DNA of 10,356 nucleotides from an uncultured Solobacterium sp. (GTDB lineage Bacteria; Bacillota_I; Bacilli_A; Erysipelotrichales; Erysipelotrichaceae): NCBI GenBank assembly GCA_900554555.1, contig USIC01000010.1, forward strand, positions 1 through 10,356, written 5' to 3'. The notes beneath the pieces were generated by a model. The model saw nothing but the letters and a program-made list of their open reading frames with translations, was not told where the DNA came from and made no database searches. Shown here piece by piece: positions 7,616 through 10,356 of this stretch (position 1 is the stretch's first letter; each line of letters opens with the position of its first letter). Both the position numbers and the translations under genes were made by a program.

Positions 7616-7642
7616 AAAAAAGCTCCTGAACCTGTCAGGAGC
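7616..7642 (-). terminator. Intercistronic terminator/attenuator between rpmA and obgE
   Basis: On the minus strand GCTCCTGA (7642-7635), loop CAGGT, TCAGGAGC (7629-7622), then TTTTTT (7621-7616). This is a strong intrinsic terminator 19 bases after rpmA. No promoter is visible between it and obgE, so obgE-ruvA-ruvB probably depend on partial readthrough. Confidence 0.9.
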
Positions 7643-7660
7643 ATTCCATTACTGTTTAAA

Positions 7661-7948
7661 TTAAGCTTCTTGAGGATAAACAGAAACCTGCTTCTTATCC
7701 TTGCCAAGACGCTCATACTTAACGATACCTGCAGCTGTTGCAAACAATGTATCATCTCCACCGCGCATAACATTCTTGCCTGGGTAGATCTTTGTGCCTC
7801 TCTGACGATAGATGATAGAGCCAGCGTTTGTATACTGACCATCAGCCTTCTTAGCACCTAATCTTCTGCCGGCAGAATCACGGCCGTTCTTTGTGGAAGA
7901 TACACCCTTCTTACTTGCAAAGAACTGAATATCCAGTGTGAACTTCAT
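7661..7948 (-). CDS. rpmA: 50S ribosomal protein L27 (bL27), Prp-processed type
   Basis: A 95-residue L27, part of the large subunit near the peptidyl transferase centre. It carries the Firmicute N-terminal extension [10 protein letters not shown] before [15 protein letters not shown]. By analogy with Staphylococcus aureus, the protease Prp cuts after FF, leaving Ala11 as the new N-terminus. The body shows the L27 signature ([38 protein letters not shown]). It starts five bases after the prp stop codon, with GGAGG lying in the last codons of prp ten bases before the ATG. Confidence 0.98.
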   Translation of the reverse strand: MKFTLDIQFFASKKGVSSTKNGRDSAGRRLGAKKADGQYTNAGSIIYRQRGTKIYPGKNVMRGGDDTLFATAAGIVKYERLGKDKKQVSVYPQEA

Positions 7949-7953
7949 AGTAT

Positions 7954-8265
7954 TTACACCTCCATTTTTTTAATTTTAATAAAACGTTGATTCTGTTGTT
8001 GAACTGTCTTTAATTGAATAATACCTGCAGCTAGTAACAAATCACTTTCTGCTGTAGGATTATCCACTTTAACCTGAATTAGATTATCACCGACTGTCAT
8101 TTTCGTAACATCAGTTAATTCATCTAATGCATTCAACAAACCGAATGTAATACCGCTAACTGCTGCACATACCAAATCTTTACCACTCTCAGCAAAACCA
8201 GCGTGACCGCTAATTTCTAACGAAGTAATGTGATTACCATGCTGCGTATAACGGATATCAATCAT
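7954..8265 (-). CDS. prp: Ribosomal-processing cysteine protease Prp (YsxB family)
   Basis: A 103-residue cysteine protease that removes the N-terminal extension of L27, which is essential in S. aureus. The catalytic dyad is visible as His21 in [12 protein letters not shown] and Cys33 in LVCAAVSGI. The length fits the family. It lies between rplU and rpmA, the standard Firmicute arrangement, next to the L27 whose extension LDIQFF is its expected cleavage site. ATG 8265 follows the rplU stop by five bases. Its likely ribosome binding site (GAGG) lies in the last codons of rplU, ten bases upstream. Confidence 0.96.
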   Translation of the reverse strand: MIDIRYTQHGNHITSLEISGHAGFAESGKDLVCAAVSGITFGLLNALDELTDVTKMTVGDNLIQVKVDNPTAESDLLLAAGIIQLKTVQQQNQRFIKIKKMEV

Positions 8266-8270
8266 GAGAC

Positions 8271-8582
8271 TTAAGCCTCGATAGCTTCAACTGTCAACTT
8301 TGTATATGGTTGACGGTGACCCTGCTTACGACGAGTAGAGCCCTTCTTAGCCTTATACTTGAAGATATGGATCTTCTTTTCCTTGCCTTGCTTTACAACC
8401 TTGCAAGTAACCTTAGCACCCTCTACATATGGAGTACCAATCTTTGTTGCTGCGTCACTAACAAGAACTACCTTGTCGATAACGACTGTGCTTTCTGGTT
8501 CAACATCTAACTTTTCAACGAAGATAGACTGACCTACTTCAACCTTAAGTTGCTTTCCGCCTGTTTCGATAATTGCGTACAA
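8271..8582 (-). CDS. rplU: 50S ribosomal protein L21 (bL21), TTG start
   Basis: A 103-residue large-subunit protein, the normal length for L21. It begins (M)[16 protein letters not shown] and ends with the L21 signature [20 protein letters not shown]. The start is TTG at 8582, supported by a perfect AGGAGG eight bases upstream and by the family N-terminus. The same frame stays open to an ATG at 8687, but those extra 35 codons lie in the regulatory leader and resemble no L21 sequence. The use of TTG may help keep translation tunable. First gene of the operon. Confidence 0.97.
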   Translation of the reverse strand: MYAIIETGGKQLKVEVGQSIFVEKLDVEPESTVVIDKVVLVSDAATKIGTPYVEGAKVTCKVVKQGKEKKIHIFKYKAKKGSTRRKQGHRQPYTKLTVEAIEA

Positions 8583-8685
8583 TTTGAACACCTCCTGACA
8601 TTTATCATAAGACGCGCCATCAAGGGGACTTACGTACTTAACCCTTTCCTGAGCGGTTACAGACCTCGACAAGAGGGCTGATAAC
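8583..8685 (-). ncRNA. Ribosomal protein L21 leader (cis-regulatory RNA)
   Basis: About 100 untranslated bases between the predicted transcription start and rplU, with sequence and layout like the Firmicute L21 leader. On the minus strand a CCTC/GAGG hairpin (about 8677-8665) is followed by AACCGCTCAGGAAAGGG, then a stem GGGTTA with TAAGTCCC, CTTGATGGCGCG, and the AGGAGG ribosome binding site. In this class, a ribosomal protein, presumably L21, is thought to control its own operon. I identified it from memory of the family, not from a covariance search. Confidence 0.72.
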
Positions 8686-8691
8686 ATAGAT

Positions 8692-8720
8692 ATACTACAT
8701 GTAAAGTCCCTTTACGTCAA
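8692..8720 (-). promoter_or_regulatory. Promoter of the rplU-prp-rpmA-obgE-ruvAB operon
   Basis: Minus-strand -35 TTGACG (8720-8715), 17-base spacer, -10 TAGTAT (8697-8692); predicted start near 8685. The -35 is about 30 bases from the left end of the IS element, so the core promoter is intact but sequence further upstream has been replaced by the insertion. Confidence 0.82.
8701..8715. repeat. Perfect 6-bp inverted repeat within the rplU promoter spacer
   Basis: GTAAAG-TCC-CTTTAC. The 15-bp palindrome lies between the -35 and -10 boxes, touching the -35, which is where an operator would sit. No known operator is recognised. Confidence 0.6.
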
Positions 8721-8749
8721 TGATTTCTACTAAATTAACAACTTCAAAG

Positions 8750-8774
8750 TTAAGTTTCAACATAAACGCAACAC
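8750..8774. repeat. Left terminal inverted repeat of the IS30-family element
   Basis: Starts TTAAGTTTCAAC and ends AACGCAACAC. It is the inverse of 10253-10277 except at two adjacent bases (CA against AG). Confidence 0.82.
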
Positions 8775-8785
8775 TCTGTTGCGTT
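8765..8785. repeat. Palindrome at the inner edge of the left IS end
   Basis: AACGCAACA-CTC-TGTTGCGTT: a perfect nine-base inverted repeat with a three-base centre. The left arm is the core of the terminal repeat; the right arm is an inverted second copy facing into the element. Confidence 0.8.
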
Positions 8786-8814
8786 AACTTGTGACATGTT
8801 ATCTTTATTCCTGT

Positions 8815-8828
8815 GTATCTGTTGGACT
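8815..8828. repeat. Left subterminal inverted repeat of the IS element
   Basis: GTATCTGTTGGACT, the inverse of 10053-10066 at 13 of 14 bases. It lies just upstream of the transposase ribosome binding site. Confidence 0.7.
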
Positions 8829-8856
8829 CCTTTTTAGATATCAGGAGAAAACATTT

Positions 8857-10044
8857 ATGTCAGGTAAACATTTCACACTTGAAGACCGTATCAATATCCT
8901 TATGCATGTTAAACAAAATCATTCCATGCGTATGATAGCTACCGCTTTGAATGCCTCTGCTTCAACTGTTTCCAGAGAACTTAAAAAGCATAGGATCCTT
9001 GATGAATACTCTTCATTTCATTCTGTCACTCCTACCTGCAGTCGAATCATGAAGGCCCCCTGGATATGCAATGGCTGTCCACGTTTCTCTGCATGTAGAA
9101 AGAGAAAGTATCGCTACATCCCTGCACAGGCACATAGTACTTATGAATCTACTCTTCATCTATCTAGAGAGAAGATCCGAACCGGGGAAAAAGGTCTGAG
9201 ATTTCTCGATAATCTCGTCACGCCTTTGATTCGTGACCAAAGACAAACTGTCGCTCACGTATTCTCCACTCATGGTGAACAGATGGGAATATCCCGTTCT
9301 ACTTTTTACCGCTATGTCAATGACAATAAACTCACCATTCGCAATATAGATCTTCCCAAGCGTGTTCGCTATCCGCTCTCCAAAAAGAATATCAAACGTG
9401 GCGATAACACTATGATAGACAACCAATCGTGCCGTGTGGGACGCGATTATACTGCCTTTCAGGAATTCATTGCCCAGCATCCGAAAGCTAATATCGCTGA
9501 GATGGATTCCGTCATCGGTAAGAAAGGTGTCGGCGAAAAGGTGCTTCTAACTCTACTATTACGTAAGAGTAAATTTATGTTTGCCTTCCTAAGGAATAGA
9601 AATACACAAGCTTCTGTAACAGAAGTATTCGACCACATCCAAAGGAAGATCGGCTTTGCAAGGTTCGCTACTATGTTCCGTGTAGTGCTTACGGACAACG
9701 GTCCTGAATTCAAGGACCCCATTTCCTTGGAACGTGGTACACGCAACGTACAGCGCTGTCATATATTTTATTGTGATTCCCGCGCCTCTCAACAAAAGGG
9801 GCGCATTGAAAAGAATCATGAATATATTCGAAAATATCTGCCTCAAGGAACTTCCTTTAACGACCTTACACAAGAAAAGGTAAATCTAATGATGAGCCAT
9901 ATCAATTCTGTCAAGCGTGACTCATTGGATGGTCGTTCACCATTTGAATGTCTCACTAGAGCAGAACTCAAAACAATAAAAAAGCTTGGATTAACACCAA
10001 TCGATCCAGATGAAGTCAATCTAAGCCTAGACCTAATTCAATAG
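8857..10044 (+). CDS. IS30-family transposase (DDE)
   Basis: A 395-residue DDE transposase. The N-terminal helix-turn-helix of IS30 type (about 6-46, FTLEDRINILMHVKQ... STVSRELKKHR) binds the terminal repeats. A cysteine cluster (C61, C71, C74, C80) may bind zinc. The RNase H-like catalytic core shows D217 (AEMDSVIG), D280 (LTDNGPEF) and E318 (GRIEKNHEYIRKYLP). ATG 8857 is chosen because AGGAG lies nine bases upstream and MSGKHFTLEDR begins the HTH; a GTG at 8791 in the same frame lies in the IS end and has no binding site. There are no frameshifts or stops, so it appears functional. It is divergent from the host operon. The spacing between the second Asp and the Glu is 37 residues, more than the 33 usual in the family. 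Confidence 0.96.
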   Translation: MSGKHFTLEDRINILMHVKQNHSMRMIATALNASASTVSRELKKHRILDEYSSFHSVTPTCSRIMKAPWICNGCPRFSACRKRKYRYIPAQAHSTYESTLHLSREKIRTGEKGLRFLDNLVTPLIRDQRQTVAHVFSTHGEQMGISRSTFYRYVNDNKLTIRNIDLPKRVRYPLSKKNIKRGDNTMIDNQSCRVGRDYTAFQEFIAQHPKANIAEMDSVIGKKGVGEKVLLTLLLRKSKFMFAFLRNRNTQASVTEVFDHIQRKIGFARFATMFRVVLTDNGPEFKDPISLERGTRNVQRCHIFYCDSRASQQKGRIEKNHEYIRKYLPQGTSFNDLTQEKVNLMMSHINSVKRDSLDGRSPFECLTRAELKTIKKLGLTPIDPDEVNLSLDLIQ

Positions 10045-10052
10045 GTCCCCAA

Positions 10053-10066
10053 AGTCCAACGGATAC
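10053..10066. repeat. Right subterminal inverted repeat of the IS element
   Basis: AGTCCAACGGATAC, partner of 8815-8828, nine bases after the transposase stop codon. Confidence 0.7.
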
Positions 10067-10086
10067 TCGACTTACACAAACTGGAC

Positions 10087-10110
10087 TGTTGCGTTTAGTT
10101 GACACCTAAA
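10087..10110. repeat. Candidate inner right terminal repeat of the IS element
   Basis: Begins TGTTGCGTTTA and continues GTTGACACCTAAA. Against the inverse of the left end it needs one gap and shows two mismatches over the aligned part. Its position relative to the subterminal repeat matches a normal compact IS30 element of about 1.35 kb. Confidence 0.6.
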
Positions 10111-10176
10111 CCCTTCAGTTATTTTCATTGCGCCAAAAAAGCGAGTATTCCTACATAAAAGATACCATATTAACAT

Positions 10177-10219
10177 TAAAAAGAGTCATTATAGATCAAA
10201 AAATCATCTGATAATGACT
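10177..10219 (-). terminator. Intrinsic terminator for a minus-strand transcript entering from the right
   Basis: On the minus strand AGTCATTAT-C-AGAT, a nine-base loop, then ATCT-ATAATGACT: a 13-bp stem with one bulged C (10219-10184), followed by CTTTTT (10183-10177 region). No T-run follows on the plus strand, so it is directional. It would end a gene lying to the right, or shield the element from antisense transcription. Confidence 0.65.
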
Positions 10220-10230
10220 ACATTAGTTCG

Positions 10231-10356
10231 TTATCTGTTGCCTTTATTTATCGTGTTGCGTTTACTTTGAAACTTAAGCGTTCTATCAGAAACAATCATT
10301 TGTGAAACACAAAAAGAATTATGGAAAGATATGTGAAAGTGATAAGGCATATGCCC
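10231..10356 (-). CDS. Possible 3' end of an unrecognised minus-strand gene (weak)
   Basis: One minus-strand frame is open from the right edge for 41 codons to a TAA at 10233-10231, 11 bases before the terminator at 10219. The sequence is rich in His, Phe and Ser and I recognise nothing in it. Its last third is encoded by the far-right IS-like repeat (10253-10277), so it is either a gene truncated by an insertion or a chance open frame. The only positive support is its position before a good terminator. The rest of 10045-10356 holds only IS ends, the terminator and flanking DNA, with no other gene seen. Confidence 0.2.
   Translation of the reverse strand, partial: GHMPYHFHISFHNSFCVSQMIVSDRTLKFQSKRNTINKGNR
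10253..10277. repeat. Outer right terminal inverted repeat (IS30-like end)
   Basis: Starts GTGTTGCGTTTAC and ends GAAACTTAA; 23 of 25 bases match the inverse of 8750-8774. It is either the true right end of the element or a solo end left by an earlier related insertion. Confidence 0.75.

Larger units (their letters stand above)
8750..10277 (+). mobile_element. IS30-family insertion sequence (right boundary ambiguous: about 10110 or 10277)
   Basis: One IS30-type transposase gene flanked by inverted ends. The left end (8750-8774) and the far-right sequence (10253-10277) match as inverted repeats at 23 of 25 bases. A nearer right-facing end (10087-10110) matches the left end almost as well if one gap is allowed, and a pair of subterminal inverted repeats (8815-8828, 10053-10066) fits that nearer end better. 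All carry AACGCAACA, which also occurs in the E. coli IS30 terminal repeat as I recall it. Target duplication cannot be fixed: TTAA at both outer ends may be part of the repeat, and TAA is possible for the shorter version. The coding frame is intact, so the element may be active. Confidence 0.82.

Noticed and set aside
8583..8687. In-frame N-terminal extension of rplU to an ATG at 8687
   Set aside because: The 35 extra codons overlap the L21 leader and predicted start of transcription, and do not resemble L21. TTG 8582 has a perfect AGGAGG and gives the family length.
8791..8856. GTG 8791 as start of the transposase
   Set aside because: It lies in the IS end palindrome region, has no ribosome binding site, and ATG 8857 has AGGAG at nine bases and begins the conserved HTH.
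9160..9873. Three minus-strand open frames of about 95-106 codons inside the transposase gene
   Set aside because: They are shadows of the conserved plus-strand transposase and resemble no known family.
8750..10277. A CRISPR-like or composite transposon reading of the repeated TGTTGCGTT motif
   Set aside because: The copies are not regularly spaced, have no spacers, and coincide with IS30-type ends. There is only one transposase and no cargo gene.
10321..10356. Plus-strand ATG opening a short frame to the right edge (MERYVK...)
   Set aside because: Only twelve codons are visible, with no good ribosome binding site or promoter; it cannot be supported.

Overview
The window comes from a low-GC Gram-positive chromosome (Firmicutes/Bacillota). 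The evidence is a T-box-controlled valS, an L21-leader-controlled rplU, a processed-type L27 next to its protease Prp, AGGAGG ribosome binding sites and sigma-A-type promoters. The gene order and general look would suit an Erysipelotrichia-like bacterium, but that placement is inference. Every host gene lies on the minus strand; only an IS30-family transposase is on the plus strand.

Read from right to left, in the direction of host transcription: the right edge (10231-10356) holds a weak, unrecognised open frame followed by a good minus-strand terminator (10177-10219). An IS30-family insertion sequence (about 8750 to 10110 or 10277) sits just upstream of the promoter for the ribosomal operon. 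Its left boundary is about 30 bp from the -35 box. Next come the promoter (8692-8720), the L21 leader and a six-gene operon rplU-prp-rpmA-obgE-ruvA-ruvB (8582-4705). A hairpin between rpmA and obgE may attenuate transcription, and a terminator follows ruvB. The operon joins ribosome assembly (L21, L27, Prp, the GTPase Obg) with Holliday-junction processing (RuvAB).

Beyond that lie three smaller units: a secreted CHAP-domain cell-wall hydrolase (3401-4576) with its own promoter and terminator, an 80-residue membrane protein (3083-3325) with its own promoter, and a Nudix hydrolase (2526-3044). Last is valS (from 2244, running off the left edge), led by its promoter and a T-box with a valine specifier.

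Most of the window is ordinary housekeeping sequence. The best candidates for a second look are: (1) the CHAP hydrolase and the small membrane protein share the same 8-mer at the same distance from ATG, which puts the predicted transcription start on the A of the start codon (leaderless mRNAs); (2) the IS30-type element carries four copies of its terminal core motif, so its right boundary is ambiguous; (3) a 15-bp palindrome lies inside the rplU promoter spacer. I see no clear sign of an undescribed multi-gene system.
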